Shown in pieces: positions 1-9,190 of a DNA stretch of 64,000 nucleotides. The number at the start of each line of letters is the position of its first letter. Within the stretch, counting starts at the first letter, position 1. The notes beneath the pieces were generated by a model. The model searched no databases and was not told the origin of the DNA. It saw only the letters and a list, made by a program, of their open reading frames with translations. The position numbers and the translations under genes were made by a program. The stretch is from an uncultured Blautia sp. (lineage in GTDB: Bacteria > Bacillota > Clostridia > Lachnospirales > Lachnospiraceae), in NCBI GenBank assembly GCA_900541345.1, contig UQJE01000001.1, positions 1 to 64,000 on the forward strand. The letters run 5' to 3'.

Positions 1-37
1 CAAGACCGCCTCGTTATGACCACTTCGATACCTCTCC
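1..37 (-). tRNA. tRNA-Ser, 5' part only (probably anticodon UGA)
   Basis: Read on the minus strand from 37, the sequence starts with the acceptor strand GGAGAGG, then TA and a serine-type D arm, then an anticodon stem GCGGT with loop CTTG. The window ends after the first two anticodon bases (T, G). The D-arm form and acceptor sequence match class II tRNA-Ser, where the loop CTTGAAA carries anticodon UGA. The variable arm and 3' half lie outside the window. A consensus promoter sits just upstream. Confidence 0.8.
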
Positions 38-90
38 AAAGCACGGCTCTTCGCCTTTTTTCTTTCGCTTTCTGTATCAGCGCAAGTGAT

Positions 91-119
91 AGTCTATCAT
101 CAATCTCTCTCCATGTCAA
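91..119 (-). promoter_or_regulatory. Sigma-A promoter for the tRNA-Ser transcript
   Basis: On the minus strand there is a -35 box TTGACA (119-114), a 17-nt spacer and a -10 box TAGACT (96-91). Transcription would begin near 84, about 45 nt before the tRNA 5' end at 37. The boxes are close to consensus, as expected for a strong stable-RNA promoter. Confidence 0.8.
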
Positions 120-151
120 GACAAATTTTGCATTTTTTCAATTTTTTTCTT

Positions 152-871
152 TTATTTGTTTTTTACAATTCCACAGCGCAAAAAAGCTTCTGCTATGATC
201 AGATCTTCCGGTGTTGTAATCTTAAGATTTTCATAGCTTCCATGTACAAGAGCCACTTTTACACCCCTCTCCTGCTCCACGATCATAGCGTCATCTGTAA
301 TTCCACTCATGTCCTTACACCGGATGCTTTCGTAGGACTCTTTTATCAACGAATATCGAAAAGCCTGTGGAGTCTGCACCAACCATACCTTCTCTCTGGC
401 TGGCGTAGATTCCACCATCTTATTCCTGTCGCTTATCTTAATTGTATCTTTTGCAGGCATACCAACTACACAGGCACCGGTTTCTTTTACAGAAAGGCAT
501 GTCCGTTCCAGCATCTCTTCTGTAACAAAAGGGCGGGCTCCATCATGAATCAGAACATAATCTGTATTGTCACAGGCACAGAGTCCTGCGTATACAGAAT
601 CATAACGCTCTTTTCCTCCCGCTGTTACCTTTTTCACTTTTGAAAAACCAAATCTTTTTACAATTTCCTCTTTACAATATGAAAGAGATTCCTCTCCCGT
701 CACAAGAATTATGTCACGGATAAGAAGGCTCTCCTGGAAACATTTAAGAGAATAATAAATAACAGGCTTCCCCTCTACTTCCAGAAACTGTTTCTGTATT
801 TTGCTGTTCATCCTTGTACCTTTGCCTGCTGCCAGTACAATCGCTGTATACGCTGTCGTGCTTTTCTCCAT
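152..871 (-). CDS. ispD: 2-C-methyl-D-erythritol 4-phosphate cytidylyltransferase
   Basis: 239 aa, the full family length. It transfers CMP from CTP to MEP, the third step of the cytosolic non-mevalonate isoprenoid pathway. The N-terminal nucleotide-binding signature LAAGKGTRM is at residues 13-21, and the later HDGARPFV and TDDA motifs are those of IspD. It is last in a minus-strand run with tsaD directly upstream (6-nt gap) and probably shares that transcript. A G-rich ribosome binding site lies about 9 nt before the ATG. Confidence 0.93.
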   Translation of the reverse strand: MEKSTTAYTAIVLAAGKGTRMNSKIQKQFLEVEGKPVIYYSLKCFQESLLIRDIILVTGEESLSYCKEEIVKRFGFSKVKKVTAGGKERYDSVYAGLCACDNTDYVLIHDGARPFVTEEMLERTCLSVKETGACVVGMPAKDTIKISDRNKMVESTPAREKVWLVQTPQAFRYSLIKESYESIRCKDMSGITDDAMIVEQERGVKVALVHGSYENLKITTPEDLIIAEAFLRCGIVKNK

Positions 872-877
872 TTTCTA

Positions 878-1897
878 TTACCGCTCCCCCAGTTTTAAAT
901 TGGGAACTGCATTTAAGTCCCAGCCATGCCGCACACCTTTTTTGTACTCATAGTAAGCAGCTACTCCGATCATCGCTGCATTGTCTGTACAGAAAATGGG
1001 GGACGGTCTGTAAAACTTATACCCGTTTTCCTCACACGCCTTTTCCATTGCCGCGCGAAGCGTTCCATTTGAGGCAACACCACCGGCTATGGCAATCTTA
1101 TCCATATGATAGTCCTTGGCCGCCTGCATAGTATGTTCTACAAGAACTTCTACCACTGCATTCTGAAAAGAAGCTGCAATGTCTGCCCTGTTCACTTCTT
1201 CCCCTTTCATACATGCATTATTCAGATAATTTAAAACTGCTGATTTTACGCCGCTGAAGCTGAAGTCATAAGGACTTCCCTCGATTTTTGCTCTCGGAAA
1301 CTCAATCGCATGAGGATTTCCCTCTTTGGAAAGCTTGTCAATTTTAGGTCCGCCAGGATAGCCAAGTCCTATGGCTCTTGCCACCTTATCAAAGGCCTCA
1401 CCCGCTGCATCATCTCTTGTTCTGCCCAGAATTTCAAATTCTCCATATTCTTTTACAATCACAAGGTGCGTGTGACCGCCTGATACAATGAGGCAGAGAA
1501 ACGGCGGTTCCAGATCCGGATGTTCAATATAGTTTGCTGAAACATGACCTTCTATATGATGTACGCCTACAAGAGGAAGTTTTTTTGCATACGCAATTGC
1601 CTTCGCCTCTGCCACACCCACAAGAAGAGCGCCTACAAGCCCCGGACCATAAGTAACGCCAATCGCATCCAGATCATCTAAAGTTACATCCGCCTCTTTC
1701 AGCGCCTCTTCTATGACCTGATTAATTTTTTCTATGTGCTTCCGGGATGCAATTTCCGGAACTACTCCTCCATATAATTTGTGAAGCTCTATCTGAGAAG
1801 AAATTACATTTGATAAAATGGTTCTGCCGTTCTTCACAACAGAAGCTGCTGTTTCATCACAGGAGCTTTCAATGGCAAGAATTAATGTATCTTTCAT
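878..1897 (-). CDS. tsaD: tRNA N6-adenosine threonylcarbamoyltransferase
   Basis: TsaD transfers the threonylcarbamoyl group onto A37 of ANN-decoding tRNAs, working with TsaB and TsaE. The start at 1897 ([16 protein letters not shown], 339 aa) is chosen because GAGGAA lies 9 nt upstream; an earlier in-frame ATG at 1915 has no such site and would overlap rnz. The metal-binding HHIEGH motif, the SGGHTHLV loop and the late ASNG and CTDNAAMIG motifs are all visible. tsaE and tsaB lie about 6 kb away, so three of the four t6A genes are in the window; TsaC is not seen. Confidence 0.95.
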   Translation of the reverse strand: MKDTLILAIESSCDETAASVVKNGRTILSNVISSQIELHKLYGGVVPEIASRKHIEKINQVIEEALKEADVTLDDLDAIGVTYGPGLVGALLVGVAEAKAIAYAKKLPLVGVHHIEGHVSANYIEHPDLEPPFLCLIVSGGHTHLVIVKEYGEFEILGRTRDDAAGEAFDKVARAIGLGYPGGPKIDKLSKEGNPHAIEFPRAKIEGSPYDFSFSGVKSAVLNYLNNACMKGEEVNRADIAASFQNAVVEVLVEHTMQAAKDYHMDKIAIAGGVASNGTLRAAMEKACEENGYKFYRPSPIFCTDNAAMIGVAAYYEYKKGVRHGWDLNAVPNLKLGER

Positions 1898-1901
1898 ATT
1901 C

Positions 1902-2813
1902 TTATTCCTCTTCAAAATTCAGTTCTACACTTTTTCCATCTTTACCCGGATACGCGTTTGGGAAAATGGCCCGTACCCTGTCCATATATTCCTCCGGCCG
2001 CACAAGAGAAGGACTGTAATGAGTGAGCCACATTTCTCCAACCTCTGCCTCTCTTGCAAGAACGGCAGCTTCCTTAAAGGTCATATGCTTGTAGCCTTTT
2101 GCCTTCTCGATTTTATCCTCTTCCCCGTACATACCTTCACAGATAAAAAGATCGGATTCCTTTGCATTTCGCAAAATAGATTCTGTAGGGCGCGTATCCG
2201 TTGTATACGTAAGTTTGATTCCTTTTCTGTCCGGTCCCAAAACCATTTCCGGTGTGTAAGTAATTCCGTCTTCCTCTATTACCTGTCCTTTTTGCAGGGG
2301 GTTCCAGTATTTGAGAGGAATTCCCTGTTCCTTTGCCCGCTCCGGTGAAAATTTTCCCTGACGGAGAATCTCAAGGGTATATCCATAGCACAATACATTA
2401 TGGTTGACGCGAAAAGCCGTAATCCGGTATCCGTTTAATTCCAAAACCTGTTCCGGTCCGCTGATTTCAATAAACTTTATTTCGAAAGGCAGTTCCGGTG
2501 CGATGATACGCAGCGCATTTACTACCCTCTCCAGTCCTTTTGGTCCCACAAGCGTAAGAGGTTCTGTACGATCTGCATTTCCCATTGTCAGAAGAAGCCC
2601 CGGAAGACCGCTGATATGGTCACCGTGATAATGTGTAAAACAAATCACATCAATTGGTTTAAAGCTCCATCCTTTTTCTTTTATTGCAACCTGTGTTCCC
2701 TCTCCGCAGTCAATCAAAAGACTGCTTCCATTATACCGGGTCATAAGCGCTGTCAGCCATCTTCTGGGCAGCGGCATCATTCCTCCGGTTCCAACAAGAC
2801 AAACATCTAACAT
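1902..2813 (-). CDS. rnz: Ribonuclease Z
   Basis: 303 aa, the usual short RNase Z form. This zinc-dependent beta-lactamase-fold endonuclease removes 3' trailers from tRNA precursors, notably those lacking an encoded CCA. The metal motif HYHGDHISG starts at residue 61, and further ligands are visible near TTDTRPTE and the C-terminal HYSPS. An AGGAGG-type site precedes the ATG. It lies between the histidine kinase gene and tsaD, with tsaD beginning 4 nt after its stop. Confidence 0.93.
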   Translation of the reverse strand: MLDVCLVGTGGMMPLPRRWLTALMTRYNGSSLLIDCGEGTQVAIKEKGWSFKPIDVICFTHYHGDHISGLPGLLLTMGNADRTEPLTLVGPKGLERVVNALRIIAPELPFEIKFIEISGPEQVLELNGYRITAFRVNHNVLCYGYTLEILRQGKFSPERAKEQGIPLKYWNPLQKGQVIEEDGITYTPEMVLGPDRKGIKLTYTTDTRPTESILRNAKESDLFICEGMYGEEDKIEKAKGYKHMTFKEAAVLAREAEVGEMWLTHYSPSLVRPEEYMDRVRAIFPNAYPGKDGKSVELNFEEE

Positions 2814-2858
2814 AATTTTCCTCCTTGTCCTGTGGCAAAGTTTATCACACTTATTCCT

Positions 2859-4226
2859 CTAAAACAAGAGAACAACAGAAAAAACACCGTCTTCCTCTTC
2901 CCATGTAAGGCTCCACTGATGAATCTGCGCAATGCACCTGGCACTTTTCAAGCCGACACCGCTTCCTGCCGCTTCCCGATTTTTCATTATTCTGTTTTTT
3001 ATGATTATTCCCGTTTTCCCATGATTCGCCATCACTTCTATAGATACAGGCTCTGTCTTATCAGCATAACGCCTTATATTAGAAAACAAATTATCCCACA
3101 GACGTTTTAAAAGAAAAGGATTTCCCTGAAATATAATTTCTTCCGGCTTCCATCTTGTTCTTTCCTTGATTTCCACAATAAACCCTTCGTCTTCAAGCTC
3201 TTTTGCACCATTTTCAAATTCTTTCCACAAAACAGCCAAAAAAAGCTCCTGCTTTTCTACCTCTTCCGTACCTTCGAATACAAGCGTATACTCAAACATT
3301 CTATCTGACATATTTCGAATTTCCTCTGTCTTGTCAAGACACCGTTTCAGATACATTCCACGCTGCTCCGGTTTTCCAAGCCCCTTGTTTAAAATTTCAA
3401 GATAACCATAAAGTGTAGTAAGCGGTGTCCGAAGATCGTGGGATACAGCCCGTATCAGCTCTCTGTTTGCCTGATAGCTTTTCCTCTCTTCTTCTATCTG
3501 CTCTTTTAAGGCACATCGGAGATAATCCAGTTCCTGAGCAAGAGAAGATATTTCATCATTTCCCGCTACCTTAATGGGACACTCCAAATTTCCTCCCGCC
3601 ATTTCCAATGCCTGCTGCCGTATCTTTTTCAGATACTTCATCCTTCTGTATATATATATAATGACAGGAAGAAGAAAAAGAAGAAGACTGAATAAAACAG
3701 CTCCTCCCATGTACCAGGAAAATATTCGAAGGACACGGTAACTCTCCACAATAAGCGTGGCAGTTCCGTCCTGAAAAAGAAGCCTCGTCTCAACCCGCTC
3801 CGCCTGATCTTCCAAAAAACTGCTGCCAAGCAGCCAGGGCTTATCTGCCAGTACATCTGCTACGTATCCGGTCACATATCTTCCCGTCTCGTCATTATAG
3901 ATCCAGAAACTGGCATACGGGTCACGATGCGCAAATAAAAAAGGAAGATATTCCTGATCCAGCATTTCTCTGTCTGCCTCATCCACCTCTTTTCCCGTGG
4001 GATACATTTTATAATTTCTCGACTGACTGTTCATCCATTGAATAAACTCGTCTCTTTCATTGCTTAAAATCTCTGTGTGATACATTAAAAATTCCTGAAC
4101 CCGAAAACGATTCAGATAAAAAAAGCAAAGACAGCCGATGGATACAGCAGCCGAAAGTATGAGAATCTCAAGCATTCTCACAACCACAGAACCTGTTATC
4201 CTTTTTTCTTTACTCCTCTCAGTCAC
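2859..4226 (-). CDS. Two-component sensor histidine kinase
   Basis: Membrane-bound kinase with two transmembrane segments flanking an extracytoplasmic sensor of about 130 aa, then a HAMP-like linker, the phosphoacceptor motif SHDLRTPLTTLYGYLE and a HATPase domain ending in GSGVGLKSARCIA. The GTG at 4226 (VTERSKEK) is preferred as start (455 aa): it overlaps the regulator stop as GTGACTGA and has AGGGGG 7 nt upstream. The open frame extends to an ATG at 4286, but that would overlap the regulator by 68 nt. The signal is unknown. Its partner regulator is directly upstream. Confidence 0.9.
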   Translation of the reverse strand: MTERSKEKRITGSVVVRMLEILILSAAVSIGCLCFFYLNRFRVQEFLMYHTEILSNERDEFIQWMNSQSRNYKMYPTGKEVDEADREMLDQEYLPFLFAHRDPYASFWIYNDETGRYVTGYVADVLADKPWLLGSSFLEDQAERVETRLLFQDGTATLIVESYRVLRIFSWYMGGAVLFSLLLFLLPVIIYIYRRMKYLKKIRQQALEMAGGNLECPIKVAGNDEISSLAQELDYLRCALKEQIEEERKSYQANRELIRAVSHDLRTPLTTLYGYLEILNKGLGKPEQRGMYLKRCLDKTEEIRNMSDRMFEYTLVFEGTEEVEKQELFLAVLWKEFENGAKELEDEGFIVEIKERTRWKPEEIIFQGNPFLLKRLWDNLFSNIRRYADKTEPVSIEVMANHGKTGIIIKNRIMKNREAAGSGVGLKSARCIAQIHQWSLTWEEEDGVFSVVLLF

Positions 4227-4911
4227 ATCGATACCCCCTGCCCCATACGGTCCGGATAATCTGCGGATTGTGTGCATCTTCCTCAATTTTTCCCCTGAGA
4301 TTTCTTATATGCACCATCACGATATTGGACGCTCCGTAATAGTAAGGCTCCTGCCACACGGCTTCATACAGCCTCTCTGCAGAAAAAATCTGGCGTCTGT
4401 TCTTTAAAAGAAGACACAGAATCGCAAATTCCGTATCCGTAAGAGAAATTTCCTCTCCTCCGCATTTTACAATGCCTGTCTTTTCATTCAGCTCCACCTT
4501 CCCTGCACGCAATACTGCATCACCAATTTCTTCCCCCTTTCCCTGATACACCTGGTATCTTCGAAGAAGCGCCTTTACCCGTCCAAGCAGCTCCTGATAA
4601 GAAAAAGGTTTCGGAAGATAATCGTCCCCTCCGCTTAAAAATCCCATCGTCTTATCCTCCACCTGACTTCTTGCGCTTAAAAATAAAATCGGCGCATTTG
4701 TTGTTTTCCTGATTTCCACACACGTCTGGTATCCGTTCAGCCCGGGCATCATCACATCCAGAAGAATCAGATCAAACACGCCTTCTTTTACTTTTCTTAA
4801 TGCCTCCTCCCCGGAAGCAGCCTCTTCCGTCTCAAATCCTTCCCCTTCCAGAAGAATCGTAATGACTTCCCGTATTTCTCCATTATCATCTACAATTAAA
4901 ACCCTGCTCAT
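4219..4911 (-). CDS. OmpR-family response regulator
   Basis: 230 aa: receiver domain (about residues 1-120; acidic pocket VDD near the start, phosphoacceptor in LILLDVMMPG, conserved lysine in YLPKPF) followed by a winged-helix DNA-binding domain ending in RTVWGRGYRC. It is the first gene of a minus-strand run with its kinase and is divergent from the YfhO-like gene. Two direct repeats of TTAAGATTT in the shared intergenic region are candidate binding sites for it. Confidence 0.93.
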   Translation of the reverse strand: MSRVLIVDDNGEIREVITILLEGEGFETEEAASGEEALRKVKEGVFDLILLDVMMPGLNGYQTCVEIRKTTNAPILFLSARSQVEDKTMGFLSGGDDYLPKPFSYQELLGRVKALLRRYQVYQGKGEEIGDAVLRAGKVELNEKTGIVKCGGEEISLTDTEFAILCLLLKNRRQIFSAERLYEAVWQEPYYYGASNIVMVHIRNLRGKIEEDAHNPQIIRTVWGRGYRCD

Positions 4912-4983
4912 TTCCCACTCTCCTTTTCTCTGCGCCTTATTTTACCACATTTCCCACAATTCTTTCTCTGTTCTTCAGAATTC

Positions 4984-5035
4984 TTAAGATTTAACAGGGA
5001 TTATTTTAAGATTTTCCGGCTATCCTTTTTATAAG
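4984..5035 (+). promoter_or_regulatory. Direct repeats TTAAGATTT at the YfhO-gene promoter
   Basis: TTAAGATTT occurs at 4984-4992 and 5006-5014, 22 bp apart (two helical turns). The second copy overlaps the expected -35 position of a -10-like TATAAG at 5030-5035. OmpR-family regulators commonly activate from direct repeats placed like this, so the regulator encoded just across the gap is the natural candidate. The binding assignment is inference. Confidence 0.5.
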
Positions 5036-5060
5036 ATAAAAACACAAGGAGAACATACGT

Positions 5061-7898
5061 ATGAATATTAAAAAGAAATTTACAAAAATCAATTTTTTGC
5101 ATCTTATACTTATTTTATCTGCCGCCCTGCTTCTCACATGGCTCATTGTACCAAAGGGGCATCTTTTCGGCTCAGAAACAGACTGGTATTGTCAGCACGT
5201 AAATATTGCAGATGCTATGAGAAAGCAGTTTTTCGTCTCAGGAAAATGGTTCCCCGACTTTACAGAACTTGGAGGCGGCACAAATTTTTATACTCTGGCT
5301 TACTACGGCTTTTTCCGCCCCGACGTCTTCCTCGGATATTTTCTTCCTTGGGTTTCCACAGAAACTCTTGTTCAAGGATATGCCATATTCGAAATTCTTC
5401 TTGGAGCAGGACTTTTTTATTTCTGGCTCATAAAAAAGAAGATTTCAAATGCCGCCGCTTTTACAGCAGGGATTCTCTACGTCAGCGCGAACTGCCTTTT
5501 TCAGGCCCACAGGCAGCTTATGTTTGTAAATTATCTGCCATTTTTACTCCTTTCCTTTCTCTGCCTGGATAATCTTGGAAAAGAAAGAAACCGTCCTCTT
5601 TTTCTGCCACATTTTGGAGTTTCTCTGTCTTTTTTCTTTATCATTCTTCACAGTTTTTATTTTTTTCCTGCCTGTTTCACAGCATGTACTCTATACTATA
5701 TGTTTTTCACTGAAAAACAGGGATCGAAATTTTCTCTGTGGTTTCGCTATCTTTTTTCCGCAGCGCTTCCCGTTTTATGCGCCATGTTTTTCCTGCTGCC
5801 TACCGGACTTGTTATTCTGGAAAATAAAAAGGACGTAAAAGGAAGTTCCCTTCTGGAAATCCTGGCCGCCAACCCAACCCTTGACAGCCTTTTGTACAGC
5901 CCCTACGGCTGCGGTCTCACCTTAATTTGTCTTTATGCCCTCTTTCTCTCCATAAGAAAAAAAGAAACACGAAAACCGGCTGTTATTCTTTTCTGTTTTC
6001 TGTTCTTCCATATTTTTTACTGGATTTTAAACGGAACTCTTTATGTCCGCCCCAAAAGCCTGATTCCTTTTTTTCCGATCCTTTTATTTCTCACAGCGAA
6101 AGTTCTGATGGACTTATGGGAAAACCGACTGACTCACAATCTCCCTCTCTGTCTGATCTGTATGATTCCTGTTTTTGTTCAGGCTGTTTTCTGCCCTTCC
6201 AAAAACACAGGTTTTACCTTTCTTGATGCCATTCTTCTTCTGGTATTTGCCACTTCCGGAAGTTTTTTCCACAGGAAAGGTCTTTCTTACAGACGCATAG
6301 GCCTTTGGAGCTGCCTGATTCTTGCTGCCCCTGTTCTGCTTTTCCTTAAAGGTTCCGAAAAAGAAAGCTTCCCGGAAAAATCCTGCGCCGCCTTCACAGA
6401 AGAGGAAATCTTGTCTCTTTGCCGGCACACAAACAGCCGCTTTGATATTCTGGAATCGCCTCTTTCCAATACAAACTTTGTGTATTCCGGAAATCAGAAA
6501 AAAAGCACCATGTATTCTTCCGTATCAAACAGCAGTTATAACCGCTTTGTTTACGACACCTTAAACACCCCCATCAGCGTCAGAAACCGGGTTTCCATAA
6601 ATGGAAATCCCAATCCCTTCCAGGAATATTTAATGGGTGTGCGCTATATTCAAACAACAAAAGACAAGCTCCCTGCAGGATACACGGTATTGAAGGAAAA
6701 AAATGGCACTCTTCTCGCAGAAAATAAAAACGTACTTCCTCTAGCCTATGGAAGTACCTCTCTGATTTCCCAAAAAACCTTTGAAAACCTTTCTTTCCCC
6801 CACACGCTTTCCGCTCTTACATCAGGAACCATCGTACCGGACAACGACGGAAACATCCGCACAGATGCAGACGCTTTTTCTTCCGATGCCGTTTCCTATG
6901 CCCTTCCTGATGATTTTTTTGCCCGTCCTTCTTCAAAAGCGTTTAATACAAAAAAAGAACTCCCTGTTCCTCTGGAAAATGAAGTTCTAATTCTCTCTTT
7001 TGATGTCAGATACAGCGGAAGAACGGATATAGATATTACGATTAACGGCGTAAGAAACCGTCTTTCGGGGAGCACTGCACCTTATCCCAACCGCAACACC
7101 CTGTTTACTTATATGATTTCACAAAATACGCCCCTCAAAGAACTTTCTCTTTCTTTTTCAGAGGGAAATTATAAAATTGGAAATGTGAAATCCTGGCGTT
7201 TTCCTGTTTCTTCCTTTCAGAAACAAGCGATTACGTCCTTTATCCCTTTTCCCACTGAAGGAAAAGAACTGCTTCACGGAACAATTACTATGGAAGAAGA
7301 TGGATATTTTGTCACCTCTCTTCCTATGTCACGGGGATACCATGCGTATGTAGACGGTAAAAAAACAAAACCGGAAACCGTCAATCAGACATTTGTAGGT
7401 TTTCCCCTGAAAAAAGGGACGCATGAAGTCACCTTGTCCTTCCATGCGCCCGGTAAAGTTTTTGGCTGTATGTGCAGTTGTCTTGCCTTTTTCTATCTTG
7501 CAGGATCAGGCATTGTTTCCCTGCTTCTCATGCCTGGTCATAAGAATGGCATCCTCCACAGGCCTTTCGTAGTAACCTTTTCGGATTCCGTCTCTTGTAA
7601 ATCCCATACGCTCATAAAGGCGGACAGCCGTTTCATTTCCTGCACGGACCTCCAAATGAATGGTGTTTATACCCTGCTCCCCGGCAAGACGAATCAGACT
7701 CGCCATAAGGAAATGGCCGATTCCCTCTCTCTGTCTGTCTCTTCTGACTGCCACATTTGTAATGTCTCCCTCGTCAAGAACCATGAGAAGACCGCAGTAC
7801 CCGAGAATTCTGCCACGCTCCTCCACAACAAGAAACATGGCATTTTCCTTTGTAAGAAATGTAAAAAATCCTTCCTTCGTCCACGGCACATGAAATAA
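5061..7898 (+). CDS. YfhO-family multispanning membrane protein with an antisense C-terminal extension
   Basis: 945-aa frame with about a dozen hydrophobic segments in the first 400 residues, then a large extracytoplasmic beta-rich region and a last hydrophobic segment near residues 790-812. This is the YfhO layout, a family of large membrane proteins linked to cell-envelope polymer glycosylation. A good AGGAG precedes the ATG. Family members normally end shortly after the last membrane segment, but here the frame continues for about 130 residues (from about 815) that are read antisense through rimI, and the tail has no family character. It may have lost its native stop. The promoter region holds repeats that may bind the divergent regulator. 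Confidence 0.75.
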   Translation: MNIKKKFTKINFLHLILILSAALLLTWLIVPKGHLFGSETDWYCQHVNIADAMRKQFFVSGKWFPDFTELGGGTNFYTLAYYGFFRPDVFLGYFLPWVSTETLVQGYAIFEILLGAGLFYFWLIKKKISNAAAFTAGILYVSANCLFQAHRQLMFVNYLPFLLLSFLCLDNLGKERNRPLFLPHFGVSLSFFFIILHSFYFFPACFTACTLYYMFFTEKQGSKFSLWFRYLFSAALPVLCAMFFLLPTGLVILENKKDVKGSSLLEILAANPTLDSLLYSPYGCGLTLICLYALFLSIRKKETRKPAVILFCFLFFHIFYWILNGTLYVRPKSLIPFFPILLFLTAKVLMDLWENRLTHNLPLCLICMIPVFVQAVFCPSKNTGFTFLDAILLLVFATSGSFFHRKGLSYRRIGLWSCLILAAPVLLFLKGSEKESFPEKSCAAFTEEEILSLCRHTNSRFDILESPLSNTNFVYSGNQKKSTMYSSVSNSSYNRFVYDTLNTPISVRNRVSINGNPNPFQEYLMGVRYIQTTKDKLPAGYTVLKEKNGTLLAENKNVLPLAYGSTSLISQKTFENLSFPHTLSALTSGTIVPDNDGNIRTDADAFSSDAVSYALPDDFFARPSSKAFNTKKELPVPLENEVLILSFDVRYSGRTDIDITINGVRNRLSGSTAPYPNRNTLFTYMISQNTPLKELSLSFSEGNYKIGNVKSWRFPVSSFQKQAITSFIPFPTEGKELLHGTITMEEDGYFVTSLPMSRGYHAYVDGKKTKPETVNQTFVGFPLKKGTHEVTLSFHAPGKVFGCMCSCLAFFYLAGSGIVSLLLMPGHKNGILHRPFVVTFSDSVSCKSHTLIKADSRFISCTDLQMNGVYTLLPGKTNQTRHKEMADSLSLSVSSDCHICNVSLVKNHEKTAVPENSATLLHNKKHGIFLCKKCKKSFLRPRHMK

Positions 7899-7958
7899 GT
7901 CCTGCTCAATTTCCATTACCTGGTCAAGATCCTCCACAAGCATCTCCCGTAAAATCAT
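7506..7958 (-). CDS. rimI: Ribosomal-protein S18 alanine N-acetyltransferase-like GNAT enzyme
   Basis: 150 aa with a complete GNAT fold: the acetyl-CoA loop RRDRQREGIGHFLM is near residues 72-85 and the RimI-typical LEVRAGNETAVRLYERMGF follows. It would acetylate the N-terminus of S18 or related substrates. The start overlaps the tsaB stop as ATGA (7955-7958), so it is translationally coupled as the last gene of tsaE-tsaB-rimI, a common arrangement. The whole gene is overlapped on the other strand by the extended YfhO-like frame. Confidence 0.9.
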   Translation of the reverse strand: MILREMLVEDLDQVMEIEQDLFHVPWTKEGFFTFLTKENAMFLVVEERGRILGYCGLLMVLDEGDITNVAVRRDRQREGIGHFLMASLIRLAGEQGINTIHLEVRAGNETAVRLYERMGFTRDGIRKGYYERPVEDAILMTRHEKQGNNA

Positions 7959-8671
7959 AACGCGTTCTCCTTTTTGAGCCGCTCTTCTCTCTCCCTCTCC
8001 GCCTGAGAAACACGAAGATAATCCGGTGTGTGCTCCATAGCGCTCTGTGCTTTTCCCTCTTTATAATAAACTTCTCCAAGGGCAGCCACTGCGGCTGCTC
8101 TCTGTCTGTTCACGTGCGCCGGAGCAAAAGAATACGGTACTTTCAAATGCTCTTTGATCTTCTCACAAAATACAGGAACCCCATCCCCCAGGAAAGTAAC
8201 TTCTTCCCCGAAACTGTTTAATTCTTCTAAAAGCTCAAGTATTCCTGAGGCAAACTGTTCTTTCACAATGGTAAGCTTATGATTTTCAAAACGATAAATT
8301 CCTGTGTATACCTGATTTCTTCTTGCGTCCATAATCGGGCAGATAAGTCCTTTTACATCGTAAAGATTATACGCAAGGGCATCTGCTGTGGGAACAGGAA
8401 TCAGAGGTTTTTTAAGGGCAAGTCCAAGTCCCTTTGCCGTTGCAGAACCAATACGAAGTCCCGTAAAAGAGCCAGGGCCTGCAGCCACTGCAATGGCATC
8501 AATGGTGTCAAGATCAAGCTCTGTCATTTTTGCCACCTCATCCAGCATGGGAAGAAGGGTCTGCGAATGTGTTTTTTTATAATTTACGGTATACTCTGCA
8601 AGGAGAGTTTCTCCCTCTGTCACTGCAACAGAAGCTACAATCCCTGAACTGTCAATTCCTAAAATCTTCAT
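7955..8671 (-). CDS. tsaB: tRNA threonylcarbamoyladenosine biosynthesis protein TsaB
   Basis: Non-catalytic ASKHA-fold partner of TsaD in t6A synthesis. The start at 8671 (MKILGIDSS, 238 aa) is chosen because AGGAGG lies 5 nt upstream; the frame is open to 8707. The signature GPGSFTGLRIG is clear near residue 70. The start lies inside the end of tsaE (20-nt overlap) and the stop overlaps rimI, so all three are coupled. Confidence 0.92.
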   Translation of the reverse strand: MKILGIDSSGIVASVAVTEGETLLAEYTVNYKKTHSQTLLPMLDEVAKMTELDLDTIDAIAVAAGPGSFTGLRIGSATAKGLGLALKKPLIPVPTADALAYNLYDVKGLICPIMDARRNQVYTGIYRFENHKLTIVKEQFASGILELLEELNSFGEEVTFLGDGVPVFCEKIKEHLKVPYSFAPAHVNRQRAAAVAALGEVYYKEGKAQSAMEHTPDYLRVSQAEREREERLKKENAL

Positions 8672-9098
8672 CTTTTCCTCCTGTAATCGTAATTCTTCTA
8701 TAATCAAATCCCTTTTCCAGGTCTTTTTCTATTACAATCTCCCTACGGTTTTCCGGAAGAATCTCTTCTATAAGATTTGCCCATTCAATGAGACAGATCC
8801 CCTGTCCGAAAAAGTAATCGTCATATCCGATTTCATCCATTTCCTCTATGTCACCAATACGATACACATCAAAATGATAAAATGGAAGACGTCCGCTGTC
8901 ATACTCCTGAATAATCGTAAATGTAGGGCTGCTGACAGGCTCTGTAATCCCAAGCCCTGCTGCCACTCCCTGCGTAAATACTGTTTTTCCCACGCCCAGA
9001 TCTCCTGTGAGTGTATAAATCTCTCCCGGACGCGCCATTTCTCCTATTTTTTTTCCCAGAGCGAAAGTTTCCTCCGGGCTTCTTGTCTCTATAACCAT
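8652..9098 (-). CDS. tsaE: tRNA threonylcarbamoyladenosine biosynthesis ATPase TsaE
   Basis: P-loop ATPase of the t6A complex. The Walker A motif GDLGVGKTVFTQG, the SSPTFTI segment and HFDVYR are typical of TsaE. The ATG at 9098 (MVIETRSPEE, 148 aa) has AAAGGTGA about 5 nt upstream and gives the usual family length; the frame is open to 9134. It heads the minus-strand tsaE-tsaB-rimI set, divergent from the cyclophilin gene. Confidence 0.92.
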   Translation of the reverse strand: MVIETRSPEETFALGKKIGEMARPGEIYTLTGDLGVGKTVFTQGVAAGLGITEPVSSPTFTIIQEYDSGRLPFYHFDVYRIGDIEEMDEIGYDDYFFGQGICLIEWANLIEEILPENRREIVIEKDLEKGFDYRRITITGGKDEDFRN

Positions 9099-9113
9099 GT
9101 TTTCACCTTTTTC

Positions 9114-9142
9114 TTGCAGAATTGTTCTCTGCATATTATAAT
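9114..9142 (+). promoter_or_regulatory. Sigma-A promoter for the cyclophilin gene
   Basis: -35 TTGCAG (9114-9119), a 17-nt spacer and a perfect -10 TATAAT (9137-9142). The predicted transcript starts near 9149, about 40 nt before the ATG at 9191. Confidence 0.75.
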
Positions 9143-9190
9143 AGAGCGAACAGGGAAATACAATACTTTTTAAAAAGGAGAATCTATACT

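Noticed and set aside
152..643. 185-aa plus-strand frame opposite ispD, and many similar frames opposite lon, uvrC, rplM and others
   Set aside because: They are shadows of conserved genes on the other strand without RBS or family motifs.
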